Part shown: piece after piece, positions 1 to 11,997 of the stretch
How the letters are laid out: each line of letters begins with the position of its first letter
How positions within the stretch are numbered: position 1 is the first letter of the stretch
Translations under genes and position numbers: made by a program
NCBI GenBank assembly: GCA_914767715.1
Contig: OU612067.1
Span: 27,254,162-27,318,161 of the forward strand
Source: Membranipora membranacea
Lineage: Eukaryota; Bryozoa; Gymnolaemata; Cheilostomatida; Membraniporidae
Direction: 5' to 3'
Length of the DNA: 64,000 nt
Notes under the pieces: generated by a model
Database searches by the model: none
Seen by the model: only the letters and a program-made list of their open reading frames with translations
Told to the model about the DNA's origin: nothing

Positions 1-390
1 TATGTACACATTTGCCTTCAAAATAGGCCTTTTTTAGTTCCTTCGTGTAATATTGAGGTTCAATATTACATGAAATAAAAGATTTAACAACAACATGAAT
101 ACTTCCATGGTCAAACCTGAAGAGGTTCATTAATGCTTCCTGTCAAAAGTGATGTGTCTCAGATTCTAAACTCAATCCATTAGTAGAAATCAGTTTAATG
201 GTGGAATGGCTACAAAAATTACCGTAGACTTTCATTTGGATTCAATTCATTGAATGGAAGTGTGCAGCATGATAGAAAATATTCTATTTCACTCTAGCTA
301 GAAACATATCAAACTAGTTTCTGACAATTCATGAAGAGTATATATATATATATATGGATGGAACACATTGACAAAACTGTTACTGACCAG

Positions 391-701
391 CGACAGCATA
401 GTTATATCGACAAGCTATCAATTCAGAGATATGGCCCAGCTCTGACAGGAATCTTAGCAGACCTTCCGTAAGTTTTAGGTTATTTCTACCCCATTGCGAG
501 ATTTCATTTTATGATTTGCCCCGTATTTCTCCTTTCAATAAGGTTTTCTTACTGAAGTAATGGTGAGCCATGATTGTGGATCAGGACCTGATGGGGGCTC
601 CTGATAAGACCATACTACAATACACTAAATACCCCCCAGGTGAGGGGTCATACAGGGGACTTTGACATATTTAATACAATGGTTTTGCAGATGGAGTTAG
701 C
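391..701 (+). CDS. Possible last exons of an unidentified gene entering from the left
   Basis: A candidate internal exon at 391-467 follows an acceptor ending in CAG. It reads in frame as RQHSYIDKLSIQRYGPALTG followed by ILADLP and ends at a strong donor, GTAAGT, two bases into a codon. The next acceptor in the right phase is TTTTGCAG at 689-690, which gives a tiny last exon at 691-701 ending in WS and TAG. An AATAAA signal lies at 789-794, where a 3' UTR would end. I do not recognise the protein, and the rest of the gene would lie left of the window. Good splice sites, compatible phase and a polyA signal support it; the short length means chance is possible. Confidence 0.3.
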
Positions 702-1184
702 CTTCACTGTCAATGTATAACCGCTATTACTCCTTGGTATAACCAGCCGGTATTTTATGGTGGTTTTTCACAACTGTCTACAAATTTGAATAAATTTGTC
801 ACCGTTAACAATTTTACGCCTTCTACTTTAGTGCTTTGAATCATCATTGTCTATCATTGATTCACATGAAGTGGCTCCTCTGGTCTGATGTTACTCATTG
901 TTTTCTCTCTGAGTAGTCAGAGCTGGCACAAACCCAGAAAGACTAAATGACACTCACGAGCCTGGGGAACCGAGAAATATCGATCCTTGTAGATCACTAT
1001 TGGGCAGGACTTGACCACATTGGCGTGTTGATGTATAGTCAGGCAGTCAGAACAAGCCATGAATAAGAAGTGAAAACGTGTTGAAGCACACAGTGTTATG
1101 TGAAAATAAACGACTCAATCAAAAATGCTATCAATAGAAAAATCTCCTATAAAACAACATAAATCCATCACGGCAGATCGGCAA

Positions 1185-1780
1185 CTAACTGTCGCTACTC
1201 AAAAAAATATTCAAATTTCTCCATATCGTGATAAAATGCACATAATATTGCCATAGCAACGGTAGTATTGCCAAAAAATACAAGAGTAATCTATTATCCT
1301 CGCTCTCTGTTTGTGCAGCATGAGTATATCTGTAATGATCGAGGTTATTGAACCGTGCAACTTGTTCACTGAATTTACCATCATCATAACATTCTAATCT
1401 TACTGTGTATCTGGAAGCGCTCTTTATTTGTTCGGGACATTTACCACCAGCTACTACATTGTACTACGGCTTTCCTCAACGCTGGATTAGAAGAAACAAT
1501 CATAACTTGAGCAGTGTCATTTGCAGTTTGTAAAAGTATTTTACAAGGATATTTCCTTGTGTCCTTGTGAGGTTTTATAATCAATTCTGGATAAACCTCT
1601 CGCAAGTTCTCAACAAGAATAAAGAGTTCAGATTCATAATAACCCAGAGCCTGCATTAGGTGGGAAACTCTCATCAACATATCAGGGATCGATGCGGTGT
1701 GTGAGTACTTCTAAATCATACCCAGATATACATTCTAATTGTAAAGGTAAGAACTGAGTTTTACGGTTGTAGCACTTCAT
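1185..1780 (-). pseudogene. Unidentified coding-like region in three successive frames, possibly broken or with tiny introns
   Basis: On the minus strand three overlapping open frames follow one another: 1780-1682, opening with ATG (MKCYNRKTQF); 1710-1441, containing ESELFILVENLREVYPEL; and 1463-1185, containing GKCPEQIKSASRYTVRLEC and then a hydrophobic stretch, LLLYFLAILPLLWQYY, near the stop. All three look like ordinary protein, and neighbouring frames overlap by only 23-29 bases. That pattern fits one ancestral coding sequence with two single-base frameshifts. Alternatively the frames are joined by very short phase-0 introns: about 63 nt from GTACTC to an acceptor at 1651, and about 43 nt from GTTATG to CCGTAG. 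Such introns would be far shorter than the others here. The C-terminal hydrophobic segment suggests a membrane anchor. I do not recognise the family and cannot tell a pseudogene from a functional gene or a sequence error. Confidence 0.35.
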
Positions 1781-3811
1781 GCCTTGTGTTTATGACATGT
1801 ATATTTATTTGGAATGTTTTAAATGGGTGACCATAATGTAAATATTTTCACACGCATGCCATGGGTGTCAATCATTCATATTTATCACATTCAAACATGA
1901 AAGCGACAAAAAAAAGTTGACAGCATAGTTTATTTGTAATTTTAATATCAACAACATTGCTATTTCAAAACAGGTTCCCAAGTGATTAACGCTATTTCCT
2001 CATACCACTATCAATGGGACTCAAGTGCGTAAAAAAAGGGCATAATCTATAGTAATATTTATTGCAATCAATCATCTTACAAAACTTTCCCCCTTATTGC
2101 GATTAGCTGTTCGGTCATTACATAATCTGATTAGGCTAAGTATGAAGTGTCAAATCAATTCACCACAGTTAGTCAGGGTTAGTCAGAACAAAAAGTGAAA
2201 ATTCTGATGTCATCATTATTGTCTTCAGGTGGTTCCTACAAAAAAAGGTGCCTAAAAGCACAGGATGTGTGGAGTAATCGCGGCTATTTACATAATCTAA
2301 TATGTATTTATGTTGATGTTATGGGTTCTCGGCAGGGAAACCTTCACAATCAAAGCCATCTGCATTCAGCGACTCCAGACTGATTTACCAAATTAGAGGG
2401 CACAAAAACATCGACATCGGTCACAAACTTATTTATCGCTAAACACTTTGTTGACACCGGTTGTTTATCATAAATTTTGAATATATTCGGAGATAATAAT
2501 AAGATTGTCAAGCAGTCGCCCCTATTGCCCTCACCAGATTGTCGTAACAAGTGAAACAAGCCTGCCAGGTTGGCCAGGCAGGTTGGCAATGGTGGAGGTG
2601 GTTAGCTAGAGACCACAAGGTGTCCACGCTCACCCACCTAACCATCTAGCTTGTTTTTAATCATCAGACCACTCGAAAAAACACTTCAGTACCACTTTGA
2701 TTGAAAGAATTATTGATCTTTTTGTGGTCAAAAAGAAGTTATTAGAGTAAATTTTTAGTGTAATAATGGATTGATGTTGGGTGTGGCCACCATAGCCAAT
2801 AAGAATGAGATAAATTTTGCTATGAAAGTTACAGTAGGGAGAGTATGGCATTTTGAGTAGGAGGATGATATGCCATCTAAAACAATGTACACAAGCTGAG
2901 GTTTGTTGAGTCATGTACCTGGCTGGGGTTGATATTGGAAGCTTCTCAAAAACTAGTTTCCCACAGTACTTCTGCCAAATAAATCAATCAGATGCTCATC
3001 ATTGGAGGGAGAAATTGGCCAGATTGTCATATATTCTGAGTAAATTACATTTAGAAAGTATGAAACGCCATAAATCTTCAGGACATATGGCAGCCTTGTC
3101 GGGAAACTGATGGGAAACTATTTTAAACTTGTTTATAATGGAATCATGAATAGAGAGCTAAACGTGAGGTTCTGGTCATGTTATTTCAGAGGAAATATTT
3201 GTTTGCTGATTGATGAGAGCTTATAACGTTCAAGAATTAATTAACAAATAACAGTTTAAACTGTAACCTGTGTCATTAGAATGGTAATCTGAAAACTGTG
3301 GGTTGATTTAGTTCTAGCTTAGGTTTGCCGATGAATGAATAAATTAATTGAAAGCTGAGACGTAAACCTTTAAAAAAATTTTAATTACATAATATTGTAA
3401 ATCTTTCCTTCTCTTGCCCTACTGCACACCTAAATCAAAGCAAGCTACTATATTATTGGCATTTTCACAATCTCAATACCAATCATGTCACCAAAATGTT
3501 GATTGCCAATTTTTCTTCAGAGTGGAAATTTTAGAGCTATTTATTCAACCGCAGTCAAATATTCTGTAGTGCACCACAAAATTGACCTGGTCGAAGTGAA
3601 ATATGTAATGTGATGTGTGGTGATACATTTACAGCCGTGCCTGGCTCGTCTAGACACACGACCCGTATACCACAATATTTACCACCTCTTGTTGTTGTTT
3701 TTTTTGTAGTTTTGTGAGCCTGTAAGGAAATATTTCTCAATGTCCACCATACCTTCTTCCTCTCTAACCAAACTCTAAACCTCACTAGACTAGAATAAGT
3801 CTAGAGAGAGG
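1781..3811. other. Intergenic stretch upstream of the PTB1 gene
   Basis: I see no gene here. The open frames are short, AT-rich and lack convincing protein character or splice-site context. The last few hundred bases must contain the promoter and 5' UTR of the plus-strand gene starting at 3812, but I see no clear TATA box or other diagnostic element. Confidence 0.5.
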
Positions 3812-6800
3812 ATGGGTACTATTCCAAAATCCGACAATCACTTCTCCGCCCCGTACAACATGAAAGCACTAGTTAGGTGTGAAGCTAATTACCTAGGAGC
3901 AGCGCTGCCTACAAAAACTACTCAGCCTCCAGGCATTATCCATGAGCCTCTCGGAAAGATATGCTCTGGAGAGAATCTGTCCAGCGCTCCTAGCCTGTCA
4001 AAGAAACCAGTGAAACTATTCATTTTCCACAGTGGAATTATTATCGAGATTATGTTTGGCAAACACGCAGGTGATTTGGTATGGTATCCAATCAAGAACC
4101 TCTACTGCTCGGCCGGTTTGCAACCGCTCAAAACTAAGCATGGTACCTTTGAATTCAAAAGCTTAGATGACAATTCAAAGTCTTCACTAAAGCCAATATT
4201 TGCTTTGGTGATTCGAGAAACAGTACATAGGAGAGTGCTTCAGTGCCATGCCTTCTCTGTGGTAAAGAAAGAAGTGGCACAACTCTTAGTTCAAGCCACT
4301 GCCTTGGCGTATAGAGACAAAAGTGGCTGGGATCTACCTCTGAATACCGATATCTTTGGTGTGAACAATTATAAGTACACCCTCAATATAACTGATGATG
4401 TACAACTAGATTCAGGCTATAGTGACCATGAGGAGTCATCACGAGATCAATCTCCGCAGTCCTCAGAGTTATCAGCCCCGTGTAATAAACCGGTGAGTCC
4501 AACAGACAATTCAGCTACAAGACACACATCTGATACAAGCCAACCATCCGATAGAATTAAGGTAACTATCGATAATGTTGGTTCTAGTAAAGCTGGCAGC
4601 AAACCTACCACTCCAAAGCTATGTATCCCCACAACCGTAGTACAATCCCAAAACAGACTGTCAGTGAGGCATTCAACTGATTCAAAGAGTTCATCATCCG
4701 CGCAATCATCACCATCTATAGCTCCGAAGTCTTCTTCCAAACCGAAACGTCAGGTAAAACAAAAGTCTGCCGCTCGTAAGCCAAAAGCAGACAAGAATGC
4801 GAACACTTATCAGGGATTTGAGTCAGACAGTTTGTATCCGACTGAGGCAATGGTTACAACTAAAGACCAATACGAGGCTCCGAGTGAATCTTCTGGCTAT
4901 CCCCTCAGCAGGGAGTCATCTGTATCTGGCTTGACTTCTTATCATAAGATGTCCCCCGATGTTGTTGTGATACAAAAAGTTAGCTCTCCGAAAGTGAAGC
5001 ACTCCGCTAAGCACCCTGTTAGGGGCAGCGCAGGGGATAGCGATAGTACGCTCTCTGGCAGCAGTAGTAAATGTAGAGAGTCAAAGAAGTCTGACTCTAT
5101 CTCAAACCCTGACGAGAGCGACCAGGACCGGACTTTGCGTAAAGACAGTGAGAACGAAATCTCCCCGCTTGATACACGTAAGCATGAGCTGAAGCCCCAG
5201 TTAAAAAAACGAGATCGAAGGCACACCGAGAACAGTCACATACAAATAGCTCCGGATAGTCGAAATAATCTAGTCCCAACACAACAATACCTCAGATCCA
5301 TATCACTGGACGATTATCATAGAATGAAGTCAGGATATGGACAGCCTCCTGTCAGGTATTTACGCACACCGCCGCCTCCATTAATGGAAATTATAGATAT
5401 TGATGGGGTCCCAACAAGAGTCGTTCATCATAACTACGAGCCACACCAAAGCTGGAGTCCCAGTTGTAGGACTTCATCTCCTTTTTCTTCGCCCGAGGTT
5501 CCTGTTTTTGTACCCGAGCACCATCCTGAACAATTTATGTATGACTATGGAGCCAATGGATACCCGTCAATCTCGGCAGGACAATACTACGAACAACCAA
5601 GAATGGTAGATTACCGACCTCAACCACATAAATCAGCCCTGTACAACTTCACAGGCGCACACAAGGTAAATAATGATTGACAGTTTCTAACTTTTGGTGG
5701 CCTCTAATAATAATTCACATGTCTACATCATTGTTTGGTCTTAACTTATTGCTATGTTTGGAATGGGAACCAATTATTTCTGTGAAAATGGTCAAAGTTG
5801 GTGACCACATTTTGCATTCTTGTTGTCTTTGGAAGTCAGTTTATGATAAATGAAGGAGCTGTTCTTGGAGATGATAAACTAATAATGGTCCTGTTTGGTT
5901 GGCTCAGCAATATTGAAATTTGCAGAGAAATGCGGTCACAAGAAAAGATGCAGAATCTAGCAAAAACGGTGGAATAGCTGTAAAATGTAGTTCATTTTTG
6001 TTGAAATATGATTTATAGATCATTTTGCCACACTCAAATCGTGTTTTTGCAACTTGCAAGTAATCCTTTTCACAAAATGGATTTCATTTGATATTAATCC
6101 GACAAAAATGGTCAAAAAGCGGCCTTATATGAATAAATGTACTGTGCACTTCATAACTACTGTAGCTGGTTTCCTAGTCTCCCATAATAAGTAGTGTAGC
6201 TGGTAGGGCATGAGTTATTTTGATATCTCATTAGTCAAAAGATAATCCCATTCATTAATTTCATTATGGCTTTAATCACTCACATATATATCACACAAAG
6301 GAAACACCCTGCTGGATCCAATTACGTTAGTTTGGTTGTAAAAACTCAGTTCCTAAGACCAAAGGCCCATTATGATTTTTATGAAATTTGAAATTTCTCA
6401 ATCGAAATAAAAAAAATTAATCATTGCACGGGGTCATTAGTACCACTGTGTATCACTGGTTGAAAATAAAACTTTCTCTTTTTTTATTTTCATATAATTC
6501 ATGAACAAAGGGTTCTCCGAATACAATACCTCTGGCATGAACAATTATTATTCTTTTCTGTGAGGTTCTTCAGCTTACAACACCATATTAATCTTGATAA
6601 GGCCATAAATTTAGCTATACCGAAAACCCTCTACAACATGATAACTCTAATTTCACCCTGCATCTTTGCAGCCGTCTTTGACTAAATCTTTTGATGCCAG
6701 TTTAGTAAAATTCGTGTAAAACTATCCTATTTGCAGTCTATTTTTGATTATTTTCCGAGTGTCAACTCTGTCGCCCCACAAGAATTACTGGATCGTCGTA

Positions 6801-9800
6801 TCAGTTTTTCAAATCTGTCCGGTCACATCCACTTCAAGTCCTCAGTTCAACATGCTGTATCAATTACCTTACTGCAGCCATTTATGAGGATAGAGTTGTT
6901 ATTTACAATAATTCCTGTCCCTCCCACATTTACCATTCCTCCCCTTATTGCCATTGCCGCTCACCTCTGGTCATTACCGTTCATCAACAGCCGTCTCCTG
7001 TTAGCTTCTTTGGAAGGAAATGAGAAATTGAGATGACAATTTGTCATAACAGTGTTGGAAAAGATACCACAGTGGTTAAAAGCGCAAACACTGACAGCGT
7101 AAGAATTGTTCAAAGCTCCATATTAGGTGATGGTTGCTAGCCAAGAATATCCATAACATTGGCATGTGATTATCGTTTATTTATCTTCTATGATTTTGAA
7201 AATGATCTATTTGGACAATTTATAAAAAATTTCTGCTCCCTGGTTATCTTTTTCTGATCAGTACAAAGCAGTGGTTTCGAAATTGATGTAGCGAGCTTGT
7301 TGGTTAATTCATTTGAAACACGTGCTTTCTCATCTGAAGGGTTATGACATGGTCATTTGGTCACATCTATGGAGGCCATAATATACTAGAGCTCCGACCT
7401 CCGCACTTATTGGAATTCCACCTAAATCATTTCATTAATTAACTCCAAGATCGAAGATTAGATAGTTCTGGGTGTGGTTCAAAAATAGTATAGACTGCTT
7501 CGTGAAGCGGGAGAAAAATACCACTATATAGAGAAACTGTGAATCCTCCCAAACGCAAACGAGAGACGGTGCTGTCCAGATCCTTTATTGGGCATTTTAG
7601 TATCTGGTGTTAGTGCTCGGATCAGGTGGTCAGATCTAGCTACTATTTACAGCAATCAATGAAGATCTATGTTACCATAGAATAGTAAATACTAGCGTTA
7701 GAGTTTGGTCAAGTTTGGTGGTGACTTAATGTTAGCTAACACTTAAGTTTGGCAGCTGAGGTGAAAAAATGTTAGCTAGCCGTCAATTTAGCTATTTCAG
7801 GCATGTTGGAAATGCCAAATACTTCACTCCGCTTGGGTATAGAACTCTCATGAGTTGAAAGTTTTGAATTATTCGAATTATCCACTTTGTGTTATAGCCT
7901 TGCTTGTGGTGATCTGGGGTATATATTGTGGTGATTTGTTACTTCCAAAATGGAGTCATGAACTCAGCGGGAATGCAGCTCTGTCAATGAATTTAAATAA
8001 CTTGTGGCATTTTTTTGACAGTGAAGTTAACTTTTCTAGAGTATTTAAGATGGAATTTGATTTTTCTTTCATGTTAGGGCTTGAACAGGGATGATTGCCA
8101 AATTGCTGCTGCTTCGCGTAATTAAACACTCCAGTTCAAAGACAGTCGTTACTACCTGGGTGTCGTATAAGATGATAGAATTATATTAATGGCTGGTTTC
8201 ACAATCCCATCCCTTTGCCTGGTGTTCCAGGGTAAAACTGTCAGAAGATTGAAACAGAAGAATGAAACAGACTCATGCAGGTGGTTTCGATGAATTTTCA
8301 TCAGGAAGCCTATTATCTGTGGTATAAAGCTAGATCAGTGTTTACAAAGATTTCCAAAAAACATGTTGCACCATAAATCAACGCTCTAAATGGCTTTTTT
8401 GACATGCGAGGAATTGAATTTCAAGGCGATTTCTGAACATTTGACTTTTTTGCTCTGAATTTTGGCAACTTCCTATTTCAATGATCATCTTCCCTTGGTT
8501 TGTCGCTTTGAAATTTCAAATAATTCAGGTGAGCCTAGGTTTATTACGTGCTTGTTTACGATACCTGCGGTAGTAACTTACAATTCATTTTGGTATCGTT
8601 CAGGGCGCTCAGGGTGGGGCAGAAATTTGATATGACTGCCAACTTGATAACAGAACTACATGAAATTAAATTTGATCAACATTTGGTCAATTTATGAGAA
8701 ATTATAATAGAGCGTACATGTTTTGTAGGATTAATAGATTGTAGGCGTAATCCATTTACACTGGTTAGTAGTTGGCAGTGTATCAACGACTCCCATGACG
8801 GAGCTTCTAAAAAGGTGACGCTGCATGCTACATACTACATACCACATACCATGAATTTCGAGGTTATCCTCAGTTCAGCGAATTGTTTGTTTATCTGGGG
8901 ACAGGAATGCTGGACTTAAAATATAAATAGGTATTATCAACGATTTAGTCTACTAGCTAATGAGATTAATGAAAGGATAAGACAGATTAAGAGCTCTGCT
9001 TATTCTCAGAATGGAACCTAAAGAAGTTCGCAACAAGATAATCCTTGATGATCACTGTTCATCGTAGTGCCTTTGGGGGAAGTTTTGTCTAACATGAAAT
9101 CTCACATCGATCATCGGACATCGAAAATCGCAGTCAATTTTTTTAACCAAGCTGGCTGCTGGCGGGAATCATCCATACTATTTTTAGTGTCACCTGTCTT
9201 ACCCTGGGAGTGGGACATACGCAAATAGAGATAATGAGGAAACATTATTGATAGAAATATCGCCATTTTCCAACAAATTGGGGAAAAATTCCTTGCCATA
9301 AACAACCTTCAATGGCTCATAGTTCCATACTACTATGGCACAAATGTGCATAAATTTGGTTATTTTGCCCACATTGGCTTCTTGCCTTTTTAATTTCCTG
9401 AAGCAGTGCTTGAACTCCCTTCCTTGTCCACGACCTAGCTTTTTTGATTGGCCGGTTTTATTAAGGAAAACTGCAGAGAATAGTACAAACAGTCCGGAAA
9501 CTCGACCTCTAACTTAAACACCTTACCGATTTCCTCCTCATTAAAAAAACTCAAAATCATTCCCTGCTAAATTCATTTGCATAAATGAATTCCCGATGTT
9601 CTTTTCATGTCTAAAATTTAATTTAAAAAACTTATTCACCGGCACATATACTAAATAAGTATGACATCAAGTTTCTTACGCTGATAGTTTGATAGGCGTT
9701 GTCTTGTCATCTTCAATATTACAAACCCTGTAAGTATCAACAACACTGGGTTGGTCCCTCAATCAAGACCACTTAGGTGATCATGTTCAGGATAATCTTT

Positions 9801-11997
9801 AGAGAGCTGATTCAGAGGGGAGGTTTAGTATTCATTCTTTAAAACTGCTCAAATTTGGGCTGGGCTGCCTGTTATTTTGATTATTTTACTACGTATTTTT
9901 CTTACCCCTACCTAGTTTATCTGAATCCAGGGTAGTATGACTTCATAAAAATTTGCCTAAGGATTATACTCCTTTTTCAATGAATTACTCCCTTTTAATG
10001 AAATATCACACCCCCACAGTCTGATGGCTGGCAGAATCAGTTGGCCGGTTCGGAGAAGAGCAAATCTTTTTTTCCAACAGGATAAAAAAGGCGAATTGTT
10101 GGCCACTTATCGAAAATTTGACAACTTAACACCCCAAAACCACAAATTACCATCTTCATCAAGTGATGAAAACCTCGTTATATGGAGTCCAGTTCAGTGA
10201 AGAGAAATTAATAAACCTAAAATCAATATCAGGATGAATGAGATTTTAAAGCCAAATTAATTTAATATGGTAATTCACACACCTATAGTCAGTGCTAAAT
10301 GGTTCTACTTTATATACATTGACCTTGTATGGCTTCATTCCCTATAAGTTATGACTGACATGAATGAACAGGTGTCCTTAGCTAGGAAGCAGATCATCAT
10401 GGACACTCCATCTTGTTCTTACCCATTTGTCAGCTTCAAACTTTTGACCCCAAACTTTATTCTTTAAATGTTACAATTCTAGACAACTTTCCTGAGTAGC
10501 GTCATTGTCTTTCCTTACTTCAATTTTGCTGCTTTCTTTTTATTATTCAATCTTGGTCCAAGATCCGTGCTGATAGCATGTTGTTGTGGAGTTTCGACAG
10601 TCTTTAGTAATCAGTTAATCCCCAAATGCCTGTTGACTTTTTCAAAATACTCCTGGACATTACCATTATTTGATTCAATTCATTCCATTATTTTCCGTAA
10701 AATGTTCCAAAAATACATTTTCCAGATCATTAACTTTGGAAACAACAGGAATTAGGTCCAAAAACCACTCTGTCATTGCAATTGCAACATGAGAACAGAT
10801 ACCAAAGTGATATCGTGAAACCTTGTCAAGTGGCCATAAGATTGGTCTGGACTAAACCACAAATCATTGATTACTCATAAACATCAATAATCTCTACAAT
10901 CAATGTTCAATTCTAGTTGACTAAAAGTTAATTGCCCTAAAATAACCTGAACAAAGCCTTCTGACGTCAGTCAACTTATCGGAATGAACAGTCCAACGAC
11001 AATTCACATGTCATGATGAGCTCACAAGTCCCAAATACAGTTGACTCAAAATAGTGTTATTTAGATGTACCTAAGGGTATTCACTGCTTCCACCTCTTTT
11101 GCATAGGCAGATGTTCTCATGTTTTTACTGCGGATTAACCTACATTGATTAAACCAAACTATCAATATTAATTGTTGTGTCCTAACAAAAAATAAGGTAT
11201 CGAGGGTTCTCTAAGCAAAACTTTCGATTAGACTCGCAGGTAAAAAAAGGTCAAAACAGCAGGTGACAGGAGTTTTGTGGGATGAATAAATCACACTGAT
11301 CCACTGATCAATCATTATTACCTGCACATCGGAACTAATCCTTTTGACGCTACGATTACTCAATTTTCACTATCTCTATTGATATGTATTTTTTTGTAAT
11401 TATGTTAGTTTTGGCTTGCTTTCGAAATCAATTGTGATAAATTTTTCATTGTGTTTTAGAGTCAGTAGGTGGTAGTGGTTTGGATTGAAGACTTTTCGAG
11501 TAATTTTGAGTTTTCGGCAACAGGAGTTTTGTGCCAAATTGCTAATAAGACAACCACAATCTGAATTTTGACAGTGTGATGAATTTATTAACTTTTCCCT
11601 ATTCTCGTATAAAGGCTGTATGACAGCTGAGGATGCTGCAAATAGAATTCCTTTTAAACCACATCTTGTGTTTCTCAACAATTGTGCAATCCATATACCT
11701 TTTGCATCTATTCTTTATGATATTTCCCCTTGTAAAGCAGAAGGGGTCAAAGTGACCACACACCCTCCCCAAATGATTATCCTTCTCAGGCTACCCCCAC
11801 AATGCTCACAATGATTGTTTAGCGGTTTATAAAGTCAATCTACTTTTCTCTTGTAGCCGAAGTCATCTACGCTGTCCAAACACCCGATCACTGGAAGTCA
11901 GTCAACTCTGGATAGTAAGAAGAGCAACAAGCAATCAACATTGAATAGCATCGAGAAGAGAATGACTAAAAAATCCATTCCTCGCCAGCTGCTGTAG
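3812..11997 (+). CDS. PTB/PID-domain adaptor-like protein with long disordered tail (PTB1)
   Basis: Two coding exons: 3812-5665 (618 codons, donor AAG|GTAAAT) and 11857-11997 (46 codons plus TAG, acceptor TTGTAG, phase 0), about 664 residues in total. The start is the first ATG of the open frame. Residues 18-168 look like a phosphotyrosine-binding domain: an early YLG strand (27-29), a LFIFHSGIIIEI strand pair, DLVWYPIKNLYC at 88-99, then PIFALVIR and LQCHAFSV strands and a helix with VAQLLVQATALAYRD. PTB domains bind NPxY-type tails of receptors or phospholipids. The remaining 490 residues are rich in Ser, Pro and Lys, lack an obvious domain and look disordered, as in scaffold adaptors. The short last exon adds a basic, Ser-rich tail. 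AATAAA at 13024-13029 is a plausible polyA signal. The subfamily is not recognised. The PTB call is by strand pattern and motif, not by search, and further alternative exons could hide in the 6.2-kb intron. Confidence 0.72.
5666..11856 (+). other. Large intron of the PTB1 gene
   Basis: This 6.2-kb intron lies between two phase-0 splice sites. It contains no open frame I would call a gene. An open stretch at 6731-7036 starts right after a TTTGCAG acceptor-like site, is in compatible phase and could be an alternative terminal exon, but it has no recognisable motif. The rest is AT-rich with no obvious repeat structure. Confidence 0.5.

Noticed and set aside
4447-5282. Minus-strand open frames opposite the large PTB1 exon
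   Set aside because: They are mirror frames of a Ser-rich coding exon (Leu/Ser-rich antisense) without independent evidence.
6731-7036. 101-codon open frame inside the PTB1 intron, after an acceptor-like TTTGCAG
   Set aside because: It starts at TTG, shows no motif and has no matching downstream donor; kept only as a possible alternative exon in the intron note.
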